A DNA stretch of 64,000 nt. Origin: Ralstonia sp. RRA (GTDB taxonomy: Bacteria > Pseudomonadota > Gammaproteobacteria > Burkholderiales > Burkholderiaceae). Below the pieces are notes generated by a model. That model did no database searches and was not told where the DNA came from. It saw nothing but the letters and a program-made list of their open reading frames with translations. Shown piece after piece: positions 52,942-62,417 of the stretch (position 1 is its first letter; each line of letters starts with the position of its first letter). The position numbers and the translations under genes are program-made. Where the stretch lies: assembly GCF_037023145.1 (NCBI RefSeq), contig NZ_CP146091.1, positions 2,542,001 to 2,606,000 of the forward strand, in the 5' to 3' direction.

Positions 52942-54741
52942 ATGCAAACCCTTGACCATCGGCGTGATTTCGCGACCGACACGACGCTCTTTCGCACCAC
53001 CGCGCTGGCGGTCGTCATTGCCGCCTTCGCCACGCTGGCGGCGGTGGCACTGCTCAACCTGATCCGCTTCTTCACCAACCTGTTCTTCTTCCAGACGCTG
53101 TCGCTGGCAGACCGTTCGCCGGCAGCCAACACGCTGGGGCTGTGGGTGATCGTGGTGCCGGTCATTGGCGGGCTGATCGTCGGGCTGATGGCGCGCTTCG
53201 GCTCGGAGAAGATTCGCGGGCACGGCATTCCCGAGGCCATTGAAGCCATCCTGTTCGGCAAGAGCAAGATGTCGCCCAAGGTGGCGGTACTCAAGCCGCT
53301 GTCGTCGGGCATCGTGATCGGCAGCGGCGGGCCGTTCGGTGCGGAAGGCCCGATCATCATGACCGGCGGCGCAATCGGCTCGCTGTTCGCGCAGTTCTTC
53401 AAGCTGACCGCCGCCGAGCGCAAGACGCTGCTGGTGGCGGGTGCCACGGCGGGCATGACGGCGGTGTTCGGCACGCCGGTGGCCGCGTTGCTGCTGGCGG
53501 TGGAGCTGCTGCTCTTTGAATGGCGCCCGCGCAGCATGCTGCCGGTGGCCGTGGCGTGCGCGGTGGCGGGTTTCCTGCGTGTGCTGGTGCTGGAGCCGGG
53601 TCCCCTCTTCCCGCTGGAGACGGCTCCGGCGACGCTGCCCGCGCTGGGCTCGTGCGTGGTCGCGGGTCTGCTGTGCGGCGCGCTGGCGCGCTCATTGTCG
53701 ATGGCGCTCTACAAGACCGAAGACCTGTTCGGCCGCCTGCCGATCCACTGGATGTGGTGGCCAGCCATCGGCGGGCTGGCGGTCGGCATTGGCGGTTATT
53801 TCGAGCCGCGTGCGCTGGGCGTCGGCTACGACGTCATCGGCGATCTGCTGCACAACCATCTAGCCATCAAGGTGGCGCTGGCATTGCTGGTGGTCAAGGC
53901 GATCATCTGGGTGATCGCGCTGGGCTCAGGCACCTCGGGCGGCGTGCTTGCCCCGCTGCTGATGATGGGCGCGGGCTCGGGCGTGCTGATCGGCCCGGTA
54001 CTGCCGGGTGGCGATCCGGGCCTGTGGCCGCTCGTGTGCATGGCTGCCATGCTGGCCGGCGTACTGGGCGCCCCGCTCACAGCCATCGTCTTCGCCTTCG
54101 GGCTCACACACGACGTGAACGCCCTGCTGCCGATCCTGCTGGCGGTAGCGGTGTCCTATGGGTTTGTCGTGCTGACCATGCCGCGCTCGATCATGACGGA
54201 GAAGATCGCGCGCCGCGGCTTCCACATCTATCGCGAATATGCCGTTGACCCGCTTGAGCGCCACGCCGTGGGCGAAGTGATGACGCGATCGGTGCAGACC
54301 ATCGAGGCCGCAGCTTCCGTCACCGATGTACTGACCGCGCGCTTTGGCGCGACGCAGGCACATCGCGCATTTCCAGTCGTTCTCGATGGCGCGCTGGTCG
54401 GCACGCTCGACCGCGATGCCCTGCTGGCCGGCCAACAACGCGGCGCGACCACCATTGCCGAACTGTTTGGCACCAATGCCCCCGTGATGGCGCTGCCGGA
54501 TGAAACCTGCCGCATCGTCGCCACGCGCCTGGCCGTGCACGGACTGGAGCGCTTGCCCGTGGTGGCCGATTCGCAATCGCGCAAGCTGGTGGGTATCGTG
54601 TCGCGCAGCGATCTGATCAAGCCGTCGCTGGCGTTCTTTGATGAAGAGCAGCGCCGCGAGCGCTTCCGCCGCGCGCCGCTCTCTGGCGCGCGCACGCAGC
54701 TGGAGCTTAGGCGCCGGCGCGCTGGCCGGGCGCCGCGATAG
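52942..54741 (+). CDS. CLC-family chloride channel/antiporter with CBS domains
   Basis: 599-residue membrane protein. CLC motifs occur in order: GHGIPEA (residues 93-99), GSGGPFGAEGP (127-137, gating Glu135) and GSGTSGGVLAP. They line the anion pathway. A pair of CBS domains fills the C-terminal 150 residues (GEVMTRSVQTIEAAASV and LAVHGLERLPVVADSQSRKLVGIVSRSDLI), probably for nucleotide-dependent control. It ends with an Arg-rich tail. ATG 52942 is 4 bp after marR. Whether it is a channel or an H+ exchanger cannot be told from the motifs. Confidence 0.92.
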   Translation: MQTLDHRRDFATDTTLFRTTALAVVIAAFATLAAVALLNLIRFFTNLFFFQTLSLADRSPAANTLGLWVIVVPVIGGLIVGLMARFGSEKIRGHGIPEAIEAILFGKSKMSPKVAVLKPLSSGIVIGSGGPFGAEGPIIMTGGAIGSLFAQFFKLTAAERKTLLVAGATAGMTAVFGTPVAALLLAVELLLFEWRPRSMLPVAVACAVAGFLRVLVLEPGPLFPLETAPATLPALGSCVVAGLLCGALARSLSMALYKTEDLFGRLPIHWMWWPAIGGLAVGIGGYFEPRALGVGYDVIGDLLHNHLAIKVALALLVVKAIIWVIALGSGTSGGVLAPLLMMGAGSGVLIGPVLPGGDPGLWPLVCMAAMLAGVLGAPLTAIVFAFGLTHDVNALLPILLAVAVSYGFVVLTMPRSIMTEKIARRGFHIYREYAVDPLERHAVGEVMTRSVQTIEAAASVTDVLTARFGATQAHRAFPVVLDGALVGTLDRDALLAGQQRGATTIAELFGTNAPVMALPDETCRIVATRLAVHGLERLPVVADSQSRKLVGIVSRSDLIKPSLAFFDEEQRRERFRRAPLSGARTQLELRRRRAGRAPR

Positions 54742-54752
54742 CGCCTTGAGGC

Positions 54753-55709
54753 TTACTGCAGAACGAGCTCGACGCGGCGGTTCTTTGCGCGTCCGGGCTC
54801 GGCGTCGTTGCTGGCCACGGGCGCCAGCGATGCCACACCCTTGCCCGACAAGCGTCCCGCCGCAATCCCGTACTGCGACGACAGCGCCTTGACCACCGCA
54901 TCCGCACGCTGCTGCGACAACTCCTGGTTGTGCGCAAACTGCCCCTGGTTGTCGGTGTGCCCCACGATGAAGACTTTCAGCGCAGGCGCTGTCTTCAGCA
55001 ACTGCGCCATCTGGTCGAGTTGCGCCTTGGATTCCGGCTTCAGCGTCGCCTTGTCGGTGTCGAAGTAGACGCCGTACAGCGCGACCTTGCCGTCGCTCTG
55101 CAGGGCCTTCTGCAAGGCCGGCGCGTCCAGCAACTGCACCTGCCCGGTCTGCATGGCCTGCCCGTCAACCACCTGCTCGTAGACATACGCGCCGCCATTG
55201 CCTGAGGTGCTCGCTTCCATCACGTGCAGAAACACCGTGGTAGTGCCTTGCGCGTTGGCACGCTGGGCCAGAATCGCCCGGTTTGGCGGGCCGAACGATG
55301 CATCGCCAAAGCCAGTCGGGGCGACCTTGTTCATGTTGTGCACATAGCCCGCGAAGCGCCTTCCGCAGTCATCGTTTGCACACTGGAACAGCACCTTGAA
55401 TCCCGACTTGGCCAAGGCCTGCTCGTAGTTGCGCGTAATCTCCAGCGCGCTCTTGTCGCCGGGAATCCGGTAGCTGATGTAGGTGATCTTGCCTTCGGCC
55501 TTGAGCAGCTTCGGATTGTGGTCGTCTTCGATCGGTGCGTTGGGCAACACGGCCTCGTCGAAGCTCGTCACCTTGTACGCGGCAATGGTGGCACCGGCAA
55601 AGCGCCCCAGTGCCGGGTGGTCCTTGGACCCTTTGACATCGGCGGCATGCGCCAGCGCGGTGGCGCCCAGCAGCGGCAACACCGCCAATACGGACAAACG
55701 ATTCAGCAA
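54753..55709 (-). CDS. OmpA-family peptidoglycan-associated protein (DUF4892-like N-terminus), TTG start
   Basis: 318-residue exported protein. A signal peptide (MLNRLSVLAVLPLLGATALAHA) is followed by a 190-residue region with two Cys (CANDDCGRR), and then an OmpA C-terminal domain: YGVYFDTDKATLKPESKAQLDQMAQLL and VGHTDNQGQFAHNQELSQQRADAV, which bind peptidoglycan. The TTG at 55709 is chosen because GGAGGG sits at the right distance and the signal peptide starts there; ATG 55742 would place extra charged residues before it. Convergent with the CLC gene (11-bp gap). Confidence 0.85.
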   Translation of the reverse strand: MLNRLSVLAVLPLLGATALAHAADVKGSKDHPALGRFAGATIAAYKVTSFDEAVLPNAPIEDDHNPKLLKAEGKITYISYRIPGDKSALEITRNYEQALAKSGFKVLFQCANDDCGRRFAGYVHNMNKVAPTGFGDASFGPPNRAILAQRANAQGTTTVFLHVMEASTSGNGGAYVYEQVVDGQAMQTGQVQLLDAPALQKALQSDGKVALYGVYFDTDKATLKPESKAQLDQMAQLLKTAPALKVFIVGHTDNQGQFAHNQELSQQRADAVVKALSSQYGIAAGRLSGKGVASLAPVASNDAEPGRAKNRRVELVLQ

Positions 55710-55804
55710 GATTCCCTCCGGAACACGATCAACAGGCGCCATGTGGCGCGTCGGCCGAGTATAGGAAGCCATCCGCTGTGTTGTGTTACGCCGCCGTAAC
55801 CTGC

Positions 55805-57484
55805 TTACCCTGCGATGTGCCGGTTACGCCCGCTCTCCTTGGCGCGGTACAGCGCCAGATCGGCGCGCTTGAGCATCTCCGATGCGGTATCGCCTGTGCG
55901 ATAGCCCGTCATGCCCATGCTGACGGTCATGGTCAGGCCGGTGGGGAAGTTCTCGTCAGGCTCGGCCACGGCGGCGCGCAGGCGCTCGGCCACCTCGGTG
56001 GCCTCCTCCAGCGTGGTGCGACCCATCACAACGGCAAACTCCTCGCCGCCCAGGCGGCCGACAAGATCGCCGCTGCGCAGGGCCCCCGTCGCCAGCGAGG
56101 CAAAGCGCTGCAGCGCCATGTCGCCCACCGCGTGGCCCCACGTATCGTTGATGCGCTTGAAATGGTCAAGATCAGCCAGCACCAGCACCAGTGGTTCGCC
56201 ACGATTGTGGGCCCGCGTGAGCACCGTATCGAACAGTGCCAGGAAGCGGCGCCGCGTCAGTACACCGGTCAGGTGGTCAAAGTGTGCCTCGTTGGCGAGC
56301 GCACTGTTGGTGCGCTGCAGCCGCTGATTCAGGTGGCGCGTCAGGCGGTGATGCTGCCGCTCACGCACCAATGACCACACCACCAACACAAAGCTCAGCA
56401 ACACGCTCACGAACAGCACGAAGCCGATCGCGCGGTTGCGGTCATGGTTGACCATCTGCTGGGACCACGCCGGCAGCGGCTCGGCCACCATGATCGTGAG
56501 GTCCGCGCTGGCGTTGCGCGACACGGTCAGAGAGGGTGTCGCAACGCCATCACGCCAGGTCAGCGCATTGCGCACCTCCGCCGGCACCCAGTTGGGCACG
56601 TCAGGGCGTGCCTGCGCCGTCGGCCCGGTTGGGTGATACGGCCACGCATCAAAATCGACACGCTGATACGCGTTGTAGCGCTCGCTTGCGCTCATGTGCT
56701 GCAGGCGTGAGTCCGGCAGGATCTTGCCCACCAGCGATGCATCGGTCGACAGGATGATGAGCCCATTCGGGTCGGTCAGCAGCGACGTTGGGTGCGACAC
56801 CCAGTGCTGCAAGCGCGTGAGACTCACCTTGGTGGCCATTGCCGCCACCAGATAACCCGCGTCGTCATACACCGGTGCTGCGAAGAACAAGCCCGGCACG
56901 CCCGTCGCCATGCCCACCGTAAACTGCTCGCCCAGCCCGCCCAGCATCGCCTCCTTCATGTAGGGCTGCATGGCAGACTGCACGCCCAGGAACGATTCAG
57001 CATGGCTCGCGTTGTTGGCCAGCACCACGTAGCCGCGCTGGTCGACAACCCACACGTAGTCCAGCCCAAGATTGCCCGCAGCGGCGCCCAGGAACGCACT
57101 GGTGTCGGCGACCTCCGGATGCGTCAGCGCCTCCCTTGCGCGCGAGCCCTGGTCCATCAGGTTCCAGCGCCGCGTGTCGACGCGGTTCACGGCACGGGGG
57201 ATGGCCTCGATCTGCGCGAGCGTCTGCGGAACGGCGCGCAACAGCGCCACGTCAGCGGTGATCTGGTTCGACATGCCCTCGGCCACCTGCGCAGCCAACT
57301 GGCGGCGTGCATCCACCATCTGCTGCACATCGCGCGCGCCCATTGCATCGGCCACCATGTTGGCGGCAACCCAGCACAGCACCACGCCCACGGCCAAGCC
57401 CGCCAGCACGAGTGCAACGCGCGCAATGCGGCGGCGCTCGAACGAGCCCGCCGCGGAGGTTGGCGAAGGCGCGAGCGCAGCCAT
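55805..57484 (-). CDS. Membrane diguanylate cyclase with periplasmic sensor domain
   Basis: 559-residue protein. A membrane segment lies at about residues 20-45, a large periplasmic domain of dCACHE type (about 50-350, with YVWVVDQRGYVVLANN and DPNGLIILSTD), a second membrane segment near 355-378, and a GGDEF domain. The active site is GGEEF (479-483), and an inhibitory RxxD site (RSGD, 470-473) lies exactly five residues upstream, so an active, product-inhibited cyclic-di-GMP synthase is expected. The stop codon is next to the OmpA-like leader. Sensed ligand unknown. Confidence 0.92.
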   Translation of the reverse strand: MAALAPSPTSAAGSFERRRIARVALVLAGLAVGVVLCWVAANMVADAMGARDVQQMVDARRQLAAQVAEGMSNQITADVALLRAVPQTLAQIEAIPRAVNRVDTRRWNLMDQGSRAREALTHPEVADTSAFLGAAAGNLGLDYVWVVDQRGYVVLANNASHAESFLGVQSAMQPYMKEAMLGGLGEQFTVGMATGVPGLFFAAPVYDDAGYLVAAMATKVSLTRLQHWVSHPTSLLTDPNGLIILSTDASLVGKILPDSRLQHMSASERYNAYQRVDFDAWPYHPTGPTAQARPDVPNWVPAEVRNALTWRDGVATPSLTVSRNASADLTIMVAEPLPAWSQQMVNHDRNRAIGFVLFVSVLLSFVLVVWSLVRERQHHRLTRHLNQRLQRTNSALANEAHFDHLTGVLTRRRFLALFDTVLTRAHNRGEPLVLVLADLDHFKRINDTWGHAVGDMALQRFASLATGALRSGDLVGRLGGEEFAVVMGRTTLEEATEVAERLRAAVAEPDENFPTGLTMTVSMGMTGYRTGDTASEMLKRADLALYRAKESGRNRHIAG

Positions 57485-57485
57485 G

Positions 57486-58481
57486 TCAGGCCTCGGCTTG
57501 CAGGAAGTCGGCCACGGTCGGATAGCGCAGCGTCACGCGCAGCTCATGTGTCAGACGCGCATTGCGCAGCCGGCGCGATTCGCTCATGAAGGACAGTAGC
57601 GACGGCTCGATCTGCGCAACGGCTTCGGCCCGGGAGATGCGCGGCGGCCGCGGCAAGCCACGCGCGTCGGCTACGGCATCGAAGTAATCGCCCATGCGCA
57701 ACTCGGAGGCATCGCTGGCGTGCACGACGCGCTGTGCGCGGCCGCGCACCAGTGCAGCAATCAGCGCGCGCGCCAGGTCGTCGGCGTGAATGTGGTTGGT
57801 GTAGACGTCGTCTTCTGCGCGCAGGGCAGGCGTGCCACGCTGCAGACGCGCCACCGGCAGGCGGTCGCCGGCATAAATGCCGGGAATGCGCAGAATCGAC
57901 GTGCGCCAGCCGCCGCTCACACCAAACCAGCGCACCCGGCGTTCCGCCGCCACGCGACGCTGGGCGCGGGCGGTGGTCGGCTTGACCGGGCGGGATTCGT
58001 CCACCCACGCGCCGGCCGCATCCCCATAAACACCGCTGGTGCTCGCGTACACGAACGCACGCGCTTGGAGGCGGGTTTTCAAGCGGCCCGTCAGGCCACC
58101 TGATCGGCGGGCCCGGTCAGGTAAAATGCGATGTTTTGACGCTGGGCGGGCCAGCGCGTGCAGCAGCGCAGCGGTACGCGGGTCGTCATTGCCGATGGCC
58201 GGCGGTGGCGCCAGGTGCAGCACGCGAGTGCTCAACCCGCGCAAGCGGCGCAGCGATGCGGCATCGTCCAGGTTGGCCAGAACCGGCACGGCGCCGGCTT
58301 CGCGCAGTGGTGCACGACCTTCCTGGCGCGAGGTGACGGCAAAGACGCGAAAACGCGTGCGCAATCGCGTCAGGCAACGCTGGCCGACATCACCGCAGCC
58401 GACGATCAGTACGCGTGGACGCCCCAGACGGGACATGGCGCGTTGGGTAAATTCAGGTGGCCGGGCTCTTGCCGGGGTCAT
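57486..58481 (-). CDS. NAD(P)-dependent epimerase/SDR family protein
   Basis: 331-residue extended-SDR protein. The Rossmann motif RVLIVGCGDVGQRCLTRL lies near residue 22; the YASTSGVYGD segment and IPGIYAGDRLP are typical of the family, which includes putative nucleoside-diphosphate-sugar epimerases. Between HALARPASKHR and RAFVYASTSGVYG there is an Arg-rich stretch of about 25 residues that looks like a loop insertion. ATG 58481 or ATG 58436 (MSRLGRPRVLIVG) may start it. It overlaps no neighbour and ends 1 base before the diguanylate cyclase start. Confidence 0.8.
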   Translation of the reverse strand: MTPARARPPEFTQRAMSRLGRPRVLIVGCGDVGQRCLTRLRTRFRVFAVTSRQEGRAPLREAGAVPVLANLDDAASLRRLRGLSTRVLHLAPPPAIGNDDPRTAALLHALARPASKHRILPDRARRSGGLTGRLKTRLQARAFVYASTSGVYGDAAGAWVDESRPVKPTTARAQRRVAAERRVRWFGVSGGWRTSILRIPGIYAGDRLPVARLQRGTPALRAEDDVYTNHIHADDLARALIAALVRGRAQRVVHASDASELRMGDYFDAVADARGLPRPPRISRAEAVAQIEPSLLSFMSESRRLRNARLTHELRVTLRYPTVADFLQAEA

Positions 58482-58553
58482 GATTGGACGTGCCGACGTA
58501 TGTGCCGCACCTTGGCGACCAGACACTCTTTTCAACATATTCGGAATTGTAGT

Positions 58554-59603
58554 ATGGCTTATCAGATCAACGTGCTGCCCAGCGGCCGCCAGTTCCAGGC
58601 CGAAGACGGCGAGACCATCCTTGCAGCAGCGCTGCGCCAGGGCATCGGCCTGCCGTACGGCTGCAAGAACGGTGCGTGCGGTTCATGCAAGGGCCACGTG
58701 CGCGAGGGCTCCATTGTCCAGGGCAACCACTCGCCCAACGCGCTCTCCGCCCAGGAAGCCACGGAAGGCCGCGCGCTGTTCTGCTGCGCCACCCCCGCCA
58801 CCGACGTCACCATTGAAGTGCGCGAAGTGCAAGGCGCCGGCGACGTGCCCATCAAGAAAATCCCGTGCCGCGTCGCGTCGCTGGAAAAGGCCGCGCCGGA
58901 CGTCACCATCGTCAAGCTGCAACTGCCTGCCACCGAGCGTATGCAATTCCTGGCCGGGCAGTACGTCGAATTCATCCTGCGCGACGGCAAGCGCCGCAGC
59001 TACTCGATCGCCAACCCGCCGCACGAAGAAGGCCCGATCGAGCTGCACATCCGCCACATGCCGGGCGGCGCATTCACCGACTACGTGTTCGGCGCCAAGG
59101 AAGGCGCCCCCGCCATGAAAGAGCGCGACATCCTGCGCTTCGAAGGGCCGCTGGGCAGCTTCTTCCTGCGTGAAGAATCCGACAAGCCGATCATCCTGCT
59201 GGCCTCGGGCACGGGTTTCGCGCCCATCAAGGCCATCGTCGAGCATGCGCAGTTCATCGGCAGCACGCGCCCGATGACGCTGTACTGGGGCGGCCGCCGC
59301 CCGCAAGACCTGTACATGCATGCGAAGGCAGAGGAATGGGCGCGCACGATCCCGGGGTTCACGTACGTGCCGGTGGTCTCCAACGCCCTGCCCGAAGACG
59401 CCTGGACGGGCCGCACCGGCTTCGTCCACCAAGCCGTGATGGCCGATCACCCCGACCTGTCGAACCACGAGGTCTACGCCTGCGGTGCGCCGGTTGTGAT
59501 CAACTCGGCCCGCGCGGACTTCGCCGCCCAGTGCCAGATGCACCCGGACGCATTCTTCGCCGACTCGTTCACATCGGAGGCGGACCTGCACCCGGCCGGC
59601 TAA
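58554..59603 (+). CDS. 2Fe-2S ferredoxin-type NAD(P)H reductase (CDP-6-deoxy-glucoseen reductase-like)
   Basis: 349-residue electron-transfer protein. N-terminal plant-type ferredoxin domain with cluster ligands CKNGACGSCKG (Cys37, 42, 45) and a fourth Cys near residue 77 (LFCCAT). It is followed by an FAD-binding barrel (RRSYSIANPP) and a NAD-binding domain (ILLASGTGFAPIKAIVEH; YACGAPVVI). Proteins of this layout serve as reductases for oxygenases or deoxysugar enzymes; no partner is visible here. Start ATG 58554, with a possible -35 TTGGCG and -10 CATATT in the 72-bp divergent gap to the SDR gene. Confidence 0.9.
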   Translation: MAYQINVLPSGRQFQAEDGETILAAALRQGIGLPYGCKNGACGSCKGHVREGSIVQGNHSPNALSAQEATEGRALFCCATPATDVTIEVREVQGAGDVPIKKIPCRVASLEKAAPDVTIVKLQLPATERMQFLAGQYVEFILRDGKRRSYSIANPPHEEGPIELHIRHMPGGAFTDYVFGAKEGAPAMKERDILRFEGPLGSFFLREESDKPIILLASGTGFAPIKAIVEHAQFIGSTRPMTLYWGGRRPQDLYMHAKAEEWARTIPGFTYVPVVSNALPEDAWTGRTGFVHQAVMADHPDLSNHEVYACGAPVVINSARADFAAQCQMHPDAFFADSFTSEADLHPAG

Positions 59604-59644
59604 GCTAACCGTTGCACAAATCCAAACCGGGTCGAAATTTCGTT

Positions 59645-59673
59645 TTGACTTGACTTGGCATCCGTCTTATTCT
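59645..59673 (+). promoter_or_regulatory. Sigma70-type promoter of argD leader
   Basis: -35 TTGACT (59645-59650), 17-base spacer, -10 TATTCT (59668-59673). Transcription is expected to start at about 59680, that is, at or 1-3 bases before the leader ORF ATG (59682). Confidence 0.75.
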
Positions 59674-59681
59674 TGCGCCCT

Positions 59682-59753
59682 ATGAACCAAGCCCTGCACC
59701 TCCGACGCCGCCGTACGTTGCTCCCTCCGGGAAGCCGCGCGGCTGTCTGCTGA
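59682..59753 (+). CDS. Polyarginine leader peptide upstream of argD
   Basis: 23-codon ORF beginning MNQALHL, then four consecutive Arg codons (CGA CGC CGC CGT, codons 8-11), then [12 protein letters not shown] with one more Arg. It has no ribosome-binding site, but lies right at the predicted transcription start, so it would be translated from a leaderless mRNA. It is followed 33 bases later by an intrinsic terminator, and then by argD, an arginine-biosynthesis gene. The regulatory amino acid thus matches the pathway, as in classical leader-peptide attenuation. Not tested; no known family recognised. Confidence 0.7.
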   Translation: MNQALHLRRRRTLLPPGSRAAVC

Positions 59754-59786
59754 TTGCATATCGGGTTCACAGGATTCGACGATCAC

Positions 59787-59824
59787 AAGGCCACGGGGCA
59801 ACCCCCGTGGCCTTTGTCTTTTTC
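59787..59824 (+). terminator. Intrinsic terminator (attenuator candidate) in argD leader
   Basis: AAGGCCACGGGG pairs with CCCCGTGGCCTT across a 4-base loop, followed by TTTGTCTTTTT. It lies between the leader ORF and argD, with no gene ending before it other than the leader, so it must act on the argD transcript or on read-through from the reductase gene 184 bases upstream. I did not find a convincing anti-terminator by eye. Confidence 0.85.
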
Positions 59825-59880
59825 CAACCAGCGCTTTTCTAGTTTTTCATCTTCCTGCCGCCTTTTTCTGGAGCACTGCC

Positions 59881-61068
59881 ATGGCGTTTGCTGACTACCC
59901 CGTCCAGTCCCTGATGTACATCACCAACCGGCCCGAGATCGTCTTCACCGAAGGCAAGGGCTCGTGGCTGACGGATCACAACGGCAAGCGATACCTGGAC
60001 TTCGTGCAAGGCTGGGCCGTCAACTGCCTCGGCCACTCCAACGACGGCATGATCGAAGCGCTCAACGCGCAAGCCAAGAAGCTGATCAACCCGAGCCCGG
60101 CCTTCTACAACGAGCCGATGGCCAAGCTGGCCGGCCTGCTGACCGCGCACAGCTGCTTCGACAAGGTGTTCTTCGCCAACAGCGGCGCCGAAGCCAACGA
60201 AGGCGCCATCAAGCTCGCGCGCAAGTGGGGCAAGAAGCATAAGAACGGCGCGTTCCAGATCATCACGTTTGACCACAGCTTCCATGGCCGTACGCTCGCC
60301 ACCATGAGCGCGTCGGGCAAGGCCGGCTGGGACACCATCTTCGCGCCGCAAGTGCCGGGCTTCCCGAAGGCCATCCTGAATGACATCGCTTCGGTGGAAG
60401 CGCTCATCACCGACGAGACCGTCGGCGTGATGCTCGAGCCGGTGCAAGGCGAAGGCGGCGTGCTGCCCGCCACGCCGGAGTTCATGCAGCAACTGCGCGC
60501 GCTGACCAAGAAGCACAAGATCCTGCTGATCGTCGATGAAGTGCAGGCGGGGTGCGGGCGTTGCGGCACCCTCTTCGCCTACCAGCTCTCGAACATCGAG
60601 CCGGACATCATGACGCTGGGCAAGGGCATCGGCGGCGGCGTGCCGCTGTCGGCCCTGCTGTGCACGGATGAAGTGGCCAGCTTCGAAGCCGGCGACCAGG
60701 GCGGCACCTACAACGGCAACCCGTTGATGACGGCCGTCGGCTGCTCGGTGATCGAGCAACTGCTGGCCCCGGGCTTCCTGGCTGGTGTTGAGGAGCGCGG
60801 CGCCTACCTGCGCAAGCAACTGCTGCAACTGTCGGAAGAATTCGGCCTGGCCGGCGAGCGCGGTAACGGCCTGCTGCGCGCCTTGCTGCTCGGCAAGGAC
60901 ATCGGCGGCCAACTGGTCGAAGCCGCGCGCGAGATGAACCCGACGGGCCTGCTGCTGAACGCACCGCGCCCGAACATCCTGCGCTTCATGCCGGCGCTGA
61001 ACGTGACGACCGAAGAGATCGACACGATGATCGGCATGCTGCGTACCTTGCTCAAGGCGCACGCTTAA
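59881..61068 (+). CDS. argD: Acetylornithine aminotransferase
   Basis: 395-residue class III PLP aminotransferase that converts N-acetylglutamate semialdehyde to N-acetylornithine in arginine synthesis. Motifs: [54 protein letters not shown] and the PLP lysine in [11 protein letters not shown] (Lys248). Length is normal for ArgD. It may also act on succinyldiaminopimelate, as some ArgD do. ATG 59881 follows CTGGAGCACTGCC. It is preceded by the leader ORF and terminator; a GNAT gene follows after 72 bp. Confidence 0.9.
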   Translation: MAFADYPVQSLMYITNRPEIVFTEGKGSWLTDHNGKRYLDFVQGWAVNCLGHSNDGMIEALNAQAKKLINPSPAFYNEPMAKLAGLLTAHSCFDKVFFANSGAEANEGAIKLARKWGKKHKNGAFQIITFDHSFHGRTLATMSASGKAGWDTIFAPQVPGFPKAILNDIASVEALITDETVGVMLEPVQGEGGVLPATPEFMQQLRALTKKHKILLIVDEVQAGCGRCGTLFAYQLSNIEPDIMTLGKGIGGGVPLSALLCTDEVASFEAGDQGGTYNGNPLMTAVGCSVIEQLLAPGFLAGVEERGAYLRKQLLQLSEEFGLAGERGNGLLRALLLGKDIGGQLVEAAREMNPTGLLLNAPRPNILRFMPALNVTTEEIDTMIGMLRTLLKAHA

Positions 61069-61140
61069 GCTTCAACGCATCACTCAGGGCGGCGCGCAAC
61101 GCGTCGCCCTCCTCCGCTGTTTCCCACCCTGAGGTTTGCC

Positions 61141-61617
61141 ATGGCCGCAACGCTTGTTGTTCCGGCCACGGGGATCGTTTTGTCTGACGATCCCGCGTGG
61201 CTCCCGCTGGACCAGATCTACGGTTTCCTTTCACAGGAAACACATTGGGCGCGCGGCCTGCCCCGTGCGGTGTTTGACCGATCGATCGCCAACTCGCTGT
61301 GCTTCGCTGCCTATCGTTTGAACGACGATGGCTCACACGGTGACCTCGTAGGCTTCGCACGCACCATCACTGACCGCGCGACGTTCGCCTACCTGTGCGA
61401 CGTGTTCGTACTGCCCGAGTGGCGCGGCAAGGGTGTCTCGCACGCGCTGATGGATTTCCTGCGTGAGCACCCCGAACTGCAGAGCCTGCGCCGCACGGTG
61501 CTGGTCACCACGGGTGCCGACTGGCTCTATCGCAAGCATGGCTTTACCGATGTGCCCGAGGGGATCGGCTTCATGCAGCTGCATCGGCCGAACATCTACA
61601 AGACGGCAGCGGCCTGA
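61141..61617 (+). CDS. GNAT family N-acetyltransferase
   Basis: 158-residue single-domain acetyltransferase. The acetyl-CoA site is visible in FVLPEWRGKGVSHALMDFLREH (the R-G-x-G-x-[AS] motif near residue 97), with TFAYLCDVFVL as the preceding strand and DWLYRKHGFTDVP as the C-terminal motif. Substrate unknown. It is 72 bp after argD and could share its transcript; a terminator follows. Confidence 0.88.
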   Translation: MAATLVVPATGIVLSDDPAWLPLDQIYGFLSQETHWARGLPRAVFDRSIANSLCFAAYRLNDDGSHGDLVGFARTITDRATFAYLCDVFVLPEWRGKGVSHALMDFLREHPELQSLRRTVLVTTGADWLYRKHGFTDVPEGIGFMQLHRPNIYKTAAA

Positions 61618-61636
61618 AACGCAGGACACTCGCCAA

Positions 61637-61667
61637 AGAAAAAGCCCCGCAGTTGCGGGGCTTTCTC
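61637..61667. terminator. Intrinsic terminator, bidirectional
   Basis: AAAGCCCCGC-AGTT-GCGGGGCTTT hairpin with A-run and short T-run, between the convergent GNAT gene and livF. Confidence 0.85.
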
Positions 61668-61684
61668 ATGGTACTGCGAGATGC

Positions 61685-62401
61685 TTATTCGCCCAGGTAG
61701 GCGGCACGCACCTTCGGATCATCCAGCATCTGCTTGGCATCGCCGCTCATGGTGATGAGACCGGAGTCCATCACGTAGCCGCGGTGTGCTGCCTGCAGTG
61801 CCAGGCGCGCGTTCTGCTCGACGAGCAGCACGGTCACGCCTTGCGCCGAGATGTCGCGCACCACCTCGAAGATCTTCTCCACCATGATCGGCGAGAGACC
61901 CATCGACGGTTCGTCCAGCAGCAGCAGCTTCGGTTGGCTCATCAGCGCGCGCGCCATGGCCAGCATCTGCTGCTCGCCGCCCGACATCGTGCCGGCCAGC
62001 TGGTTTGCACGCTCCTTCAGGCGCGGGAAGATGCCGAACATGCGGTCGATGTCGGCCTTGATCTGCGCCTCGTCGTCGCGCGTGAAGGCACCCATCTGCA
62101 GGTTCTCGACGATGGTCATGCGCGCGAACACGCCGCGGCCTTCCGGCACCATCGCCAGACCCTGCTTGAGCAGGTTGTAGCTCGGCACGCCCTTGATGGA
62201 CTTGCCCAGATACTGCACATCACCAGCGGCCCAGCCCTGCAGGCCGGTGATGGCCTTCATGGTGGTCGTCTTGCCGGCGCCGTTGGCACCGATCAGCGTG
62301 ACCAGCTCACCTTCGCGAATCTCCAGATCCACGCCCTTGACTGCCTGGATGCCGCCGTAAGCGACTTTCAGGCTGTCGATCTTCAACATTACTGGTTTCA
62401 T
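61685..62401 (-). CDS. livF: Branched-chain amino acid ABC transporter ATPase LivF
   Basis: 238-residue ABC ATPase of the high-affinity leucine/isoleucine/valine (or related ligand) importer. Walker A GANGAGKTTT, signature MSGGEQQMLAMARALM and Walker B LLLLDEPSMGLSP are present; KVAYGGIQAVKGVDLEIREGELVTLIG is typical LivF. It lies 16 bp after livG in a livM-livG-livF operon. The binding protein is not in this part of the window. Confidence 0.95.
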   Translation of the reverse strand: MKPVMLKIDSLKVAYGGIQAVKGVDLEIREGELVTLIGANGAGKTTTMKAITGLQGWAAGDVQYLGKSIKGVPSYNLLKQGLAMVPEGRGVFARMTIVENLQMGAFTRDDEAQIKADIDRMFGIFPRLKERANQLAGTMSGGEQQMLAMARALMSQPKLLLLDEPSMGLSPIMVEKIFEVVRDISAQGVTVLLVEQNARLALQAAHRGYVMDSGLITMSGDAKQMLDDPKVRAAYLGE

Positions 62402-62417
62402 ATTCCGTTCCTCCGCA

